Shown here: positions 8,283 through 16,212 of the stretch, piece after piece
How the letters are laid out: each line of letters begins with the position of its first letter
How positions within the stretch are numbered: the first letter of the stretch is position 1
Source: Planctomycetota bacterium
Lineage (GTDB): Bacteria; Planctomycetota; UBA8742; UBA2392
Direction: 5' to 3'
NCBI GenBank assembly: GCA_019186845.1
Contig: JABARW010000016.1
Coordinates: 28,038 to 92,037, forward strand
DNA: 64,000 nt
Made by a program: the position numbers and the translations under genes
Notes under the pieces: generated by a model
What the model saw: the letters and a program-made list of their open reading frames with translations, nothing else
Database searches by the model: none
Told to the model about the DNA's origin: nothing

Positions 8283-11200
8283 CTACTCGAATTCGACCAA
8301 CAGAGCCTTCCATTGCTCCATTTCGTGCAGCGGTGCGAACTGACTGTCGGCTTTCAGCTCCTTTACGGACAAGCCCCGCTGAAGTGCCAGACGAAGCAGC
8401 GCGATGCAAGTCAGCTTGTGTTGCTCCAATCGGGTTTCGAGCGGCGGAGCCGTCGGAGACTTGGGTGCATCCTCCGCCGCGCCCTGTTTCAAAGCCTCAA
8501 GCGCCCGAAGTTCGTACACCGCATAAAAGTAAGCCGCCTGCAGATCCAGCGCGGCATCACCGAAGTCCTGGCGCGCCTTGCGGCCCCAGGCTGAGGCATG
8601 GCGCCAGCGCCCCTTGTAGGCCTCGGCGAATGCCAGATCGTAGCACTCTGCGGCACCACCGGGCTGGCGGTTCTCAGTGCGCAAGGCCTCGGCGCGCAGG
8701 AGGCGACGCATGCGGTCGAGGGCGCCCGTGATCGTGGCGTTATCGGGAACCAGTTCGTTGGCTCTCTCATAGGCCTTGGCCGCTTCGGCGTACTGATCGA
8801 GCCCCTCTTCCGCCGTGCCAAGAAAGAACTGGGCGTTGGCGTCCTTGGGCGCGTGCTCGATGTACCTGAGCGCGCAGAGCTTCGCATCGGCCCAGCGCTT
8901 GAGCTTGACGGCCGCGCGTGTCGCGTGGGAGGCGCCGCGGCCAAAGCCCGCATCTGCGGCAAAAGCCTTGAGCCAGGCCTCCAGCGCCGCGGCATCGTCG
9001 CCCTTAAGCTGCAACGTGGCCCCCAGGTAGTAAAGCGCAATGGCCGAGTCGGGCTTGAGCTTGAGCCGCTCGGCCGCAAGCACGGCAACCTCATCCACCT
9101 GCTGGAGGTTGAAGTGGGCGCTGCACAGGTGATCGAAAGGCTCGTCCCACTGCGGGCTCAAGGCCACGGCCTGGCCCAGCGACTTCACGGCTTCCGCATG
9201 GCGGTTCTGAAGCGCCAGCGAGCGGCCATGCCAGTGGTAGCCGGTGGCCTCCTCCGGAAACTCGCGAATGTAGGCCGCTGTCTCCTCCTCGGTCTGCTTG
9301 AACTTGCGCAGATAGGCGAGCTGGTTGAAGTACTCGAAGGCGTAGCTGGGCTCGGAGCGATGGAGATCAAACCCCGTTCGCAGTGAAGCCAGCGCCTTTT
9401 CATGCTCGCCCAGTTCACGCTGCGCCAGGCCAAGACTGATCCAGGACAGAGCGTCGTCGGGCCTCAGTTCAGTGGCCCGAAGCGCGTAGGCGTGGGCCTT
9501 CTTGGGGTCCTGGGCTCGCCGCGCAGCGCGCGAGGCGTTGCAGAGCGGCGCGATGCGGTCTTTCTTCAGGGCCAGGCTTTGCTCATAGGCGTCCAGGGCT
9601 TCGGCATACTGCCCCAGGGCATAGAGGCAGTTGCCGTACTCGTTCCAAAGTTCGAAGGCCTTGGGATGCTCCTTGAGCGTTTCATAGGCCAGTACGCAAC
9701 CCTCAGCGTATTGCCCGCGCCGGTAATGAATCGTGACCAGGTTGCTCGGAGGGCCGTAGTTCCACGGCATCAGTTCCCTGGCCCGGTTCAGGTCCTGTTC
9801 GGCTGAGTCGATGTCCCCGGCAGCAAGGTGTGCCGTGCCGCGCTCGTTGTACAGCAGCCCGCTGGACTGGTGACGCAGCAGTCCCTCGGTCAAGGCGCGC
9901 ACGGCCAGCTTCGGGTCGTGCAGCAAGTTGGGCTCTCGGCCGTTCTCCTTCATGCGCCGCGCATAGACGCTGCCCTCGAGGTACCAGGGCTCCCACAGAG
10001 TACGGTCCATATTCTGGGCTCGGCCGGCCAGCAGCAGAGCGGTATCGAGGCGGTCGCCCAGCAGGGCCACAAAGCCCAAGCCTACAACGGCGTAGGGACT
10101 CTCCGGGTCTACCGTGGCAGCCTGCTCGTAGAGCCGGGCCGCGGCCATCACGTCGCCTTCAATGATACGTTTGACATCCGCCGCATAGACCAGGGCGCGG
10201 GCATCGCCTTTGCCGCCCTGACGCGTCTGGGATTCGTGGGCCTGCACGAACAGTCCTGCCGCGCGGGCATCCTCAAACCACTGATAGAGCAGGGCCAGTT
10301 CGAAGCTCGCCTCGGGAAACTCGGGGTCTTCCTTCAGGGCTTCCGAGAACGAGGACTCGGCCAGGCTGAAGGCGTTGGCGCGCAGCTCGCGCTCGCGGAT
10401 ACTGCGGGCGCGCGCGGCATGATCTCGACCGCGATTGTAGAGCTGTGTCGCCCGCGCACGCTGAAGCAGGGCCTTTTCGCGGGCCATGGCCGCTTCCTTG
10501 GCCTGCTGCTCGACGCGCGCCTTTTCTTCGAAGGCGGCCATGGCCTTCTTCTCCGAGCGTTCGCGCTCAAGCTCGGCCTGCATGCCCTTGTCGCTCTCGG
10601 CCCGGGCACGGCGCTCGGCTTCCAGCAGGGTCTGCCTGGACTCAGCTTCGCGCATGGAGGCATCGGCCAGCACCCAACCCAGCACCGTTGCCGCCACGAG
10701 CACTATGGCGAAAGCCGCCGAGGCCGATGCGGCAAGGGTGGGATGGCGCCGCACCCACTTGGCCGCGCGCACAGCCAGGGGGTCGCGCCTCACGCTGACG
10801 GGGCGGCCCGCGACGAAATTCTCCACGTCGCGCTGCATGTCGCGAACGCTGGCATAGCGATCAGCGGGATCGACGGAAAGTGCCTTCATGGCCACGGCCG
10901 CCAGCTCCGCCGGAATGCGGCCGCCGGGCAAGTGGGCCAGTCGGTAGCGGATAGTGGGATCCTTGGCGGCCCGTGTCAGGGGCTCGATTATGCGCCCTTC
11001 GGCCGCGCTTGCGATGAGTTGCGTGGCGTCGGAACCCTCATAGGGTGGCCGCAGACACAGAAATTCATAGAGCATGGCGCCCAGCGCGAACACATCGGTG
11101 CGTGCGTCGATACGTGCAAGCTGACCGCGCGCCTGTTCCGGCGCCATGTAGGCGGGGGTTCCCACCACCGTACCGTCGAGGGTGAACTCGGGGCTGGACT

Positions 11201-12122
11201 CTCCAGCGGCGCGGCGCTCGGTGCTGTCAGTTTCTACGCTGGAGGGCACCGCGTCGGCGGGGCGACTGAGCACCCGCGACAGTCCCCAGTCCATGACGAG
11301 CACCTCGCCAAAGGCCCCCAGCATGACGTTGGCGGGCTTGAGATCGCGGTGAACCACCTGGTGGGCGTGGGCAAACGAAAGAGCCTCGCAGATTTTCAGA
11401 AAGACGGCCAGCATGCGGTCGAGGGGGTACTCGGCCAAAGCCTGTCTATCGCCGGCGCGCAGGCGGCGAACGACTTCGCTCAGGGGCACGCCTTTGACCA
11501 TCTTCATGGTAAAGAACACCCGTCCCTGCGCGTCGCAGCCCAGCTCGTGGACCGGAACGATACCCGGGTGCTCCAACTGGCCGGTGACCTGGGCCTCCTC
11601 AATGAAGCGACGAAGCTCACGCTGGCTTCGTTCACTGTGGCCGTCCGTACGATCGGGGCGCAACACCTTCATGGCCACGTCGCGGCGCAGATCGGTGTCC
11701 CGCACGCGGAGCACCACGCCCATGCCGCCGCGTCCCAGTTCACTCCTGGGCTCGTAGCGGCTCTGGGGCATGGCCGACGCTCGCAACCTCTCGGTAAAGC
11801 TTTTCTCCCTGCTGTTGGCATGGGCAGCGGTGGTCTGGTTCGAAGGCGCGGACGCAGCCTCCAGTTCAACACCGTCGGTCAGGGATGTGCCCGTGATATG
11901 TGCCAGCCGTCCGATGGCACTGGCGTGCCCCTGGGAGGCGTCCAGACTGAGCAGGGTTTCGCCGTGCGGAGTGGAAGCCACGCCGGCACTGAGATCGAGC
12001 AGCGTTTCCTGTCCTTCATAACCCTGGAGAATCCGCAGTTCTTCGTCGGGTCCCCGGTCCGGTGGCTTTGTCACGATCCGCTCCCTGCTGGACGGCCGGA
12101 CAGTATGTTCAACGGGCGACAT
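8283..12122 (-). CDS. transmembrane Ser/Thr protein kinase with long TPR domain
   Basis: 1279 residues. The kinase domain lies at about 120-430: GRGGMGVVLRV loop, VAMKVLRPD lysine strand, HRDLKPANVM catalytic loop, MDWGLSRV (DWG for DFG) and GTPAYMAPEQARG. A hydrophobic helix follows at about 462-484, then an E/A/R-rich coiled coil with a helical TPR superhelix to the C-terminus; several units are clear, for example the pair around YGNCLYALGQYAEALDAYEQ. An N-terminal extension of about 120 residues precedes the kinase, with the motif QETLLDLS resembling STLLDLD in the neighbouring kinase. The two kinases share architecture and are tandem paralogues. Start ATG at 12122 chosen; no strong ribosome site is seen. 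Confidence 0.88.
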   Translation of the reverse strand: MSPVEHTVRPSSRERIVTKPPDRGPDEELRILQGYEGQETLLDLSAGVASTPHGETLLSLDASQGHASAIGRLAHITGTSLTDGVELEAASAPSNQTTAAHANSREKSFTERLRASAMPQSRYEPRSELGRGGMGVVLRVRDTDLRRDVAMKVLRPDRTDGHSERSQRELRRFIEEAQVTGQLEHPGIVPVHELGCDAQGRVFFTMKMVKGVPLSEVVRRLRAGDRQALAEYPLDRMLAVFLKICEALSFAHAHQVVHRDLKPANVMLGAFGEVLVMDWGLSRVLSRPADAVPSSVETDSTERRAAGESSPEFTLDGTVVGTPAYMAPEQARGQLARIDARTDVFALGAMLYEFLCLRPPYEGSDATQLIASAAEGRIIEPLTRAAKDPTIRYRLAHLPGGRIPAELAAVAMKALSVDPADRYASVRDMQRDVENFVAGRPVSVRRDPLAVRAAKWVRRHPTLAASASAAFAIVLVAATVLGWVLADASMREAESRQTLLEAERRARAESDKGMQAELERERSEKKAMAAFEEKARVEQQAKEAAMAREKALLQRARATQLYNRGRDHAARARSIRERELRANAFSLAESSFSEALKEDPEFPEASFELALLYQWFEDARAAGLFVQAHESQTRQGGKGDARALVYAADVKRIIEGDVMAAARLYEQAATVDPESPYAVVGLGFVALLGDRLDTALLLAGRAQNMDRTLWEPWYLEGSVYARRMKENGREPNLLHDPKLAVRALTEGLLRHQSSGLLYNERGTAHLAAGDIDSAEQDLNRARELMPWNYGPPSNLVTIHYRRGQYAEGCVLAYETLKEHPKAFELWNEYGNCLYALGQYAEALDAYEQSLALKKDRIAPLCNASRAARRAQDPKKAHAYALRATELRPDDALSWISLGLAQRELGEHEKALASLRTGFDLHRSEPSYAFEYFNQLAYLRKFKQTEEETAAYIREFPEEATGYHWHGRSLALQNRHAEAVKSLGQAVALSPQWDEPFDHLCSAHFNLQQVDEVAVLAAERLKLKPDSAIALYYLGATLQLKGDDAAALEAWLKAFAADAGFGRGASHATRAAVKLKRWADAKLCALRYIEHAPKDANAQFFLGTAEEGLDQYAEAAKAYERANELVPDNATITGALDRMRRLLRAEALRTENRQPGGAAECYDLAFAEAYKGRWRHASAWGRKARQDFGDAALDLQAAYFYAVYELRALEALKQGAAEDAPKSPTAPPLETRLEQHKLTCIALLRLALQRGLSVKELKADSQFAPLHEMEQWKALLVEFE

Positions 12123-12267
12123 CGGAGAAAGCGGCTTGTAGCACCTTTTGCCCTTTCACCTCGGTTCTCGATGCAAGGTCTTGACACCAGAACTTGACCC
12201 GCGAGGCGAAATTGCAAGAGTTGCGCGGCTATTTCGTCATGAACGCCGGAGTTTCCGGCCCAACCTC

Positions 12268-12272
12268 AGGAG
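12268..12272 (+). promoter_or_regulatory. ribosome binding site fixing the peroxiredoxin start
   Basis: AGGAG five bases before the ATG at 12278. It decides between this start and in-frame upstream candidates (12194, 12239): only 12278 has a proper Shine-Dalgarno, and it matches the usual N-terminus of the family. Confidence 0.7.
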
Positions 12273-12277
12273 CCCAT

Positions 12278-12808
12278 ATGGCTGTCAACGTCGGACAAAA
12301 GGCCCCGGCATTCGCCGGCAAGGCGGTAGTCGGGGGCGCATTCAAGGACATCAAACTCGAGGACTACAAGGGCAAGTGGGTCGTGCTCTGGTTCTATCCC
12401 CTGGCCTTCACTCCTGTCTGAGGAACCGAGGTTCCTGGGTTCCAGGAAAAGCTCGGAGAGTTTGAGAAGCTAAACGCCACCGTGATTGGTTGCTCGGTGG
12501 ACAGCTGGTTTGCCAACAAAGCCTGGGTGGAAAGCGGCACGCTGGCGGGCGGCATCAAGAAGCTCGACTACGCGCTGCTCAGCGACCTTTCAAAGAACAT
12601 CGCGCGCGACTACGGAGTCCTCAATGAGACCACGGGGTTTGCCATGCGCGGCACATTCCTGATCGACCCCAACGGCGTGGTGCAGGCCTATTCCGTGAAC
12701 CCGGCTGCCCTGGGCCGTGACGTGGACGCCATCCTGCGCGACCTCGCCGCATTGAGCCTGGGCAAGCCCTGCCCAGTCAACTGGAAGCCGGGCAAGCCTA
12801 CGCTGTAA
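12278..12808 (+). CDS. 2-Cys peroxiredoxin, predicted selenoprotein (in-frame TGA = Sec48)
   Basis: Read through one TGA at 12419-12421, this is a complete AhpC/Prx1-type peroxiredoxin of 176 residues. The TGA falls exactly where the peroxidatic cysteine should be: the motif P-x3-T-x2-C reads PLAFTPV-TGA-GTEVPGF. The same frame continues with family-typical sequence ([37 protein letters not shown]) and ends with the resolving-cysteine motif PCPVNWKPG (C165). A stem-loop of bacterial SECIS type starts directly after the TGA. The sequence therefore suggests selenocysteine as the catalytic residue reducing peroxides, with C165 as resolving partner. An automatic annotation would split it into 48- and 109-residue fragments. 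The alternative is a nonsense-mutated pseudogene or a base-call error. No selA/B/C/D gene is in the window. Confidence 0.85.
12422..12456 (+). promoter_or_regulatory. SECIS-like hairpin downstream of TGA
   Basis: Outer stem CCGAG (12426-12430) with CTCGG (12452-12456); internal loop G against AAG; inner 7-bp stem TTCCTGG (12432-12438) with CCAGGAA (12442-12448); apical loop GTT beginning with G. The loop begins 18 bases after the TGA, within the range known for bacterial SECIS elements bound by SelB. This is sequence folding by eye, not computed energy. Confidence 0.7.
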
Positions 12809-12844
12809 GCAGCGCCGGCCTCATCGAGCAGCCGTGGTGCATTC

Positions 12845-12872
12845 GCCGGCCGGGCCTCAGGGCCCGGCCGGC
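12845..12872. terminator. 12-bp palindrome between convergent genes
   Basis: A perfect inverted repeat: GCCGGCCGGGCC at 12845-12856 and its complement at 12861-12872 around a TCAG loop. It lies between the peroxiredoxin stop and the stop of the convergent zinc-ribbon gene. No T-tract follows on either side, so a bidirectional terminator is likely but not certain. Confidence 0.5.
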
Positions 12873-12876
12873 GCAG

Positions 12877-15030
12877 CTACTTCTGGGAATTCAGGAAGTC
12901 CTCTTCGAGCTTTTTCCACCTGGCACCGTCCAGGCCAAAGGCTTCTTCGAAGGACTTGAGCTGGCCCTTGGCGGCAATCTCTCCGCGCAGGTCCATGCCG
13001 ATGAACTTCAGCAGGCCTTCACGGTAGATCTTCCTGCCGCCCTGCTCGTGGTTGTAGAGAAAGCAAAGCAGGGCGTCGCCGTAGGCATAGCCCAGCAACT
13101 GGAAGTTGTCGACACTCGAGAGCGACTCCGCCAGCTCTTCGCTGATTCCCTTGAACTTGCGGAAGTTCTCCCGCAGCCGCGCCGCGCCTTCAGCGACACT
13201 GGTGATCTCCAGCAAATCGCGCACGCCCAGGGCCGGGCCCCCGAAGCTGAGAATCGCGCGGCGCTCGGCATCGCGCTCATAGGGCTGGCGCCAGGTGAAC
13301 AGCAACCGGCTCAAGGCCGGCAAGGAGTCAAAGAAGGCGCACTCCAGTACATTGCGCTGTACCGCCTCGGAGGACACCTGATAGATGCCGCTGGCGCAAC
13401 GCACAGGCGTCAGAATGCAGCGGAACAGGTGGCGGTTGAGCATGAATGAATGCAGGACGCCGCGCGTCTTCTGCTGCTCGTCCCGCAGCAGCGGTTCGGC
13501 ACTGTAGAAGTTGAACAAACGGCTCAGAATGCTGAGCGAAAGGCTGGCCTCGAGGTGCATGGCGTCGCGGGAGCTCATGCCGAGGTGTTCGATGCTGGCG
13601 CAGATGCGCTGCCCCTTGAGCGTGTAGAACGCGACGTCCTGATTGTCGATATTCTCGCCAAAGTCGCTGGCCAGGGCTCGCAAAGCCCGGAAGCTAGGCA
13701 CGAGCAGTACCTCCAGCGGGGTCGTCTCTCTCTCTGCCTCGGAGACACCCTGCGGCAGCGATCGCTTGAGCCCGAGGGCTCTGGCCCAGTCCTGCTCGAA
13801 GTGCTCCCACAAACGCTTGAGTATGGCGCGCGCTGGGGCCGCCCTTTCTCGCGCCGATGCCTCGCCCTCGGCGCCCGCCTTGGCTTCGGCCTCGGTGAGC
13901 TGCACGTACAGCAGGTGCGGCTTCTCGCCCAGATAAGTCCAAGTCACGCGCTTGCCGGCCCGTTCCTGACGAAAACGGTTGAACGCGGCGCGCTCAGCCA
14001 GGAGATTGGGGTTTGCGGCCTCGAGTTCCTTCAAGACCCGCTCGAGCTTGTCGAGACGCTCGCAGCACGCCTGCATGGCCGCGACCGTCTCGGGCTCCGA
14101 CCAGCCCGACGGGCTTTTGGCTTCGTGACCCGCGAGTTCGTCGCGAAGTTCGCTGGCGCCCTCCTGCTCAGCCTCAATCAAGACCGACGCCCGCTTGAGC
14201 AGGGCCGCAAAGTCGAACTTCTCGCGCCCCAGCATTTTCTGCACCCGCAGGAAGGTGGGGTTGGGCTTGCCACCCGCCAGTTCCGGCTCGCGATTGCTCA
14301 CCAGAAGCAGCACGCGGCGAACCTCCTGCTTCAATTCCAGCGGCGCCATTTCCTCCGCCAGGGTCAGCAACTGGCTGCTTTCAAACCTGCCTCCGTTACC
14401 GTCGTAGATCCGATTGAGCGTGGCTCGGGCCACCACCAGCAAGTCCGTCCGGCCCAGTTTGGCCGCCACCGCGCGCTGGTAGAGCTGAACGGCCGCCTCG
14501 GGAGAAAGGGTGATGTCGTCCGCGTCGCGCAGAATCCGCGCGCGTTCGTCCAGCTCACGAGGCTTTTCGGCCACCACTTCATTAGACCTGGGTGCGGCGT
14601 TAGGGGCGCCGCTGGAACTGCCTCCCCGCAACAAGAAGAACCCGCCCACGACCAGAAGCACCACCAGGGCCAAGCCCCCGGCCATCAGCGGCAAAGCCTT
14701 GCTCGATGCCGCCGGCGCTACGGAGAGCGCAGAGGACGCGGCCACCGGAGCCACGCGGCTTCGGCCTGAAGAGGCCGCAATCGACCTGCCGGACGTGGCC
14801 CGGCCCTTCACAGCCGCCGTGCGCGCGGAGGTCTCCTTGCGCAATACTTGGGCGCCAGCATTCATCTCGACGGAGGTGTCCGTAGCCAGAGGCGCCGCCG
14901 CCTGCGATTGCGTGGGGACAAGAATGGCCGCCCCGCATTGCTTGCACTTCGCGCTCTGACCTGCCTGAGCAAAGGGCACGCGATAAAGCGTTCCACAGGC
15001 GTTGCAGGAGAAGCTGATGACGTCGGCCAT
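12877..15030 (-). CDS. membrane protein with N-terminal zinc ribbon, unknown function
   Basis: 717 residues. The first 40 carry a C4 zinc-ribbon/MJ0042-like finger: CNACG and CKQCG, with the first pair at about residues 9-12. A low-complexity linker follows, then one hydrophobic helix (LPLMAGGLALVVLLVVGGFF) near residues 115-135, placing the long C-terminal part outside the cytoplasm if the finger is inside. The C-terminal half is helical and ends with a segment GYAYGDALLCFLYNH...KFIGMDLRG...EEAFGLDGARWKKLEEDF that recalls the tail of DUF1570-type putative metalloprotease domains of planctomycetes, but no HExxH is present. That resemblance is weak inference. Start ATG at 15030. Confidence 0.75.
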   Translation of the reverse strand: MADVISFSCNACGTLYRVPFAQAGQSAKCKQCGAAILVPTQSQAAAPLATDTSVEMNAGAQVLRKETSARTAAVKGRATSGRSIAASSGRSRVAPVAASSALSVAPAASSKALPLMAGGLALVVLLVVGGFFLLRGGSSSGAPNAAPRSNEVVAEKPRELDERARILRDADDITLSPEAAVQLYQRAVAAKLGRTDLLVVARATLNRIYDGNGGRFESSQLLTLAEEMAPLELKQEVRRVLLLVSNREPELAGGKPNPTFLRVQKMLGREKFDFAALLKRASVLIEAEQEGASELRDELAGHEAKSPSGWSEPETVAAMQACCERLDKLERVLKELEAANPNLLAERAAFNRFRQERAGKRVTWTYLGEKPHLLYVQLTEAEAKAGAEGEASARERAAPARAILKRLWEHFEQDWARALGLKRSLPQGVSEAERETTPLEVLLVPSFRALRALASDFGENIDNQDVAFYTLKGQRICASIEHLGMSSRDAMHLEASLSLSILSRLFNFYSAEPLLRDEQQKTRGVLHSFMLNRHLFRCILTPVRCASGIYQVSSEAVQRNVLECAFFDSLPALSRLLFTWRQPYERDAERRAILSFGGPALGVRDLLEITSVAEGAARLRENFRKFKGISEELAESLSSVDNFQLLGYAYGDALLCFLYNHEQGGRKIYREGLLKFIGMDLRGEIAAKGQLKSFEEAFGLDGARWKKLEEDFLNSQK

Positions 15031-15205
15031 GATTTACCCGGCAAACAGACGCGGTCCGTAATGACACCAAATTGCGAAAAATCGCACTCTCGGAAAGTGA
15101 CTATCTTAACGTCAATGGAGGTCCAGCAAAAGCGCCAGCCTGCTCGGCATAGCCTACCTGCTTCCGGCAGCCTTGTAGGCCATGGGCGTGGCCCTTGCCG
15201 GGGCC

Positions 15206-15233
15206 TTTACAGGTTTTCATTCGTCGCTATCAT
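15206..15233 (+). promoter_or_regulatory. sigma70-type promoter of tRNA-Gly
   Basis: TTTACA (15206-15211), 16-base spacer, TATCAT (15228-15233); each box differs from consensus at one position. The -10 box ends 12 bases before the mature tRNA 5' end, a normal placement for a tRNA gene. Confidence 0.6.
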
Positions 15234-15245
15234 TCGCGCCCCGTT

Positions 15246-15320
15246 GCGGGTGTAGCTCAGTGGTAGAGCGTCACGTTGCCAACGTGAATGTCGTGGGTTC
15301 GAACCCCATCACCCGCTCCA
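15246..15320 (+). tRNA. tRNA-Gly (anticodon GCC)
   Basis: A full cloverleaf of 75 bases: acceptor GCGGGTG / CACCCGC, D-stem GCTC / GAGC, anticodon stem TCACG / CGTGA with loop TTGCCAA (anticodon GCC, reading GGC and GGT), T-arm with TTCGAAC, and an encoded CCA at 15318-15320. A promoter-like sequence precedes it and a strong terminator follows immediately, so it is a single-gene transcript. Confidence 0.97.
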
Positions 15321-15321
15321 T

Positions 15322-15356
15322 GCAAAGCGCCCCCGGCCCGGGGGCGCTTTGCTTTT
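15322..15356 (+). terminator. rho-independent terminator of tRNA-Gly
   Basis: GCAAAGCGCCCC (15322-15333) pairs with GGGGCGCTTTGC (15341-15352) around a short loop, followed by TTTT. It starts one base after the encoded CCA and ends 20 bases before the next gene start. Confidence 0.85.
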
Positions 15357-15375
15357 CACCCGGCCAGGACGTGCC

Positions 15376-16206
15376 ATGCCCGCCCGACTCAAGCCCCTCA
15401 TCCGCCACGGGCCCACGCGCCGCAAGAAAGCCTCCGGGCCTTTGACTGATTCGCGCCGGCGCCTGCTCCGTGCGATGGACCTGCTCGAGGCCAATCTCGG
15501 CCAGCCCCAGTGGGACGGGCCCAAGGACGCCCTTGAAATCCTGGTCTTGACCATTCTCAGCCAGAACACCAACGACAGAAACGCCCTGGCGGCCTACCAG
15601 AACCTCGTGCGCAAATTTCCCGCCGGACCCGCCAGACCGGACTCCCTGCCCAGAAACGCCGAAGGCCAATTGGATAAGGTCAAATTGCGCCTGAGCGACG
15701 CAGCGCGGGCCGTGGCCCCGCCGCGCTGGGAAGACGTGGCGTCTCTGCCCGCAGACGAACTGGCCCGGGTCATTCGCGTGGCGGGTTTGCCCGGATCCAA
15801 GGCCGCGAGCATCCTTGCCCTGTTGCATTGGCTGCAGGAACGCGGCGGCTATCGCCTGGAAGAGCAGATCGGAAAGCTGGGCATTGAACAGGCCATGGCT
15901 GAAATGACCCGCATCAAGGGAATTGGCATCAAGACGGCGGCGGTCACCCTGATCGAGGCCATGGGCGCCGATCTCTGCCCCGTGGATACCCACGTTCACC
16001 GCATCATCAATCGGCTCGGTATCGTGCAGACCAAGGCCGACCGCGACCGAACTTTCGCCATGCTGCGCGAGATGATACCCGCGGGTCGGGCCTACGCGCT
16101 GCATCACAACCTGCTGACATTCGGCCGCACCATTTGTCTGGCACGGGCGCCCCAGTGCGACAAGTGCCCGCTGGCAAAACTCTGCCCAAGCTGCGGCAAG
16201 GCCTGA
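15376..16206 (+). CDS. endonuclease III-family DNA glycosylase
   Basis: 276 residues of the HhH-GPD superfamily, which removes oxidised pyrimidines and nicks abasic sites in base excision repair. The helix-hairpin-helix reads TRIKGIGIKTAAVTL with the catalytic lysine of bifunctional Nth enzymes near residue 187, the catalytic aspartate is in PVDTHVHR near 203, and the C-terminus holds the [4Fe-4S] loop C-x6-C-x2-C-x5-C (CLARAPQCDKCPLAKLC). E. coli Nth is about 211 residues; the excess here is a basic N-terminal tail and an insertion near residues 90-120. AGGA at 15366-15369 supports the ATG at 15376; an upstream in-frame TTG would lie inside the tRNA terminator. Confidence 0.9.
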   Translation: MPARLKPLIRHGPTRRKKASGPLTDSRRRLLRAMDLLEANLGQPQWDGPKDALEILVLTILSQNTNDRNALAAYQNLVRKFPAGPARPDSLPRNAEGQLDKVKLRLSDAARAVAPPRWEDVASLPADELARVIRVAGLPGSKAASILALLHWLQERGGYRLEEQIGKLGIEQAMAEMTRIKGIGIKTAAVTLIEAMGADLCPVDTHVHRIINRLGIVQTKADRDRTFAMLREMIPAGRAYALHHNLLTFGRTICLARAPQCDKCPLAKLCPSCGKA

Positions 16207-16212
16207 ACGCCC

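Noticed and set aside
9828..12197. 789-codon plus-strand frame opposite the second kinase
   Set aside because: Low-complexity translation without domains; the minus strand holds clear kinase and TPR motifs.
12181..12209. TTGACA upstream of the peroxiredoxin as a sigma70 promoter
   Set aside because: A good -35 box, but no acceptable -10 at 16-18 bases.
12278..12421. Peroxiredoxin as a pseudogene cut short by a nonsense mutation
   Set aside because: The stop hits only the one codon where selenocysteine is expected, both flanks are well conserved, and a SECIS-like hairpin follows. Kept as the alternative to test.
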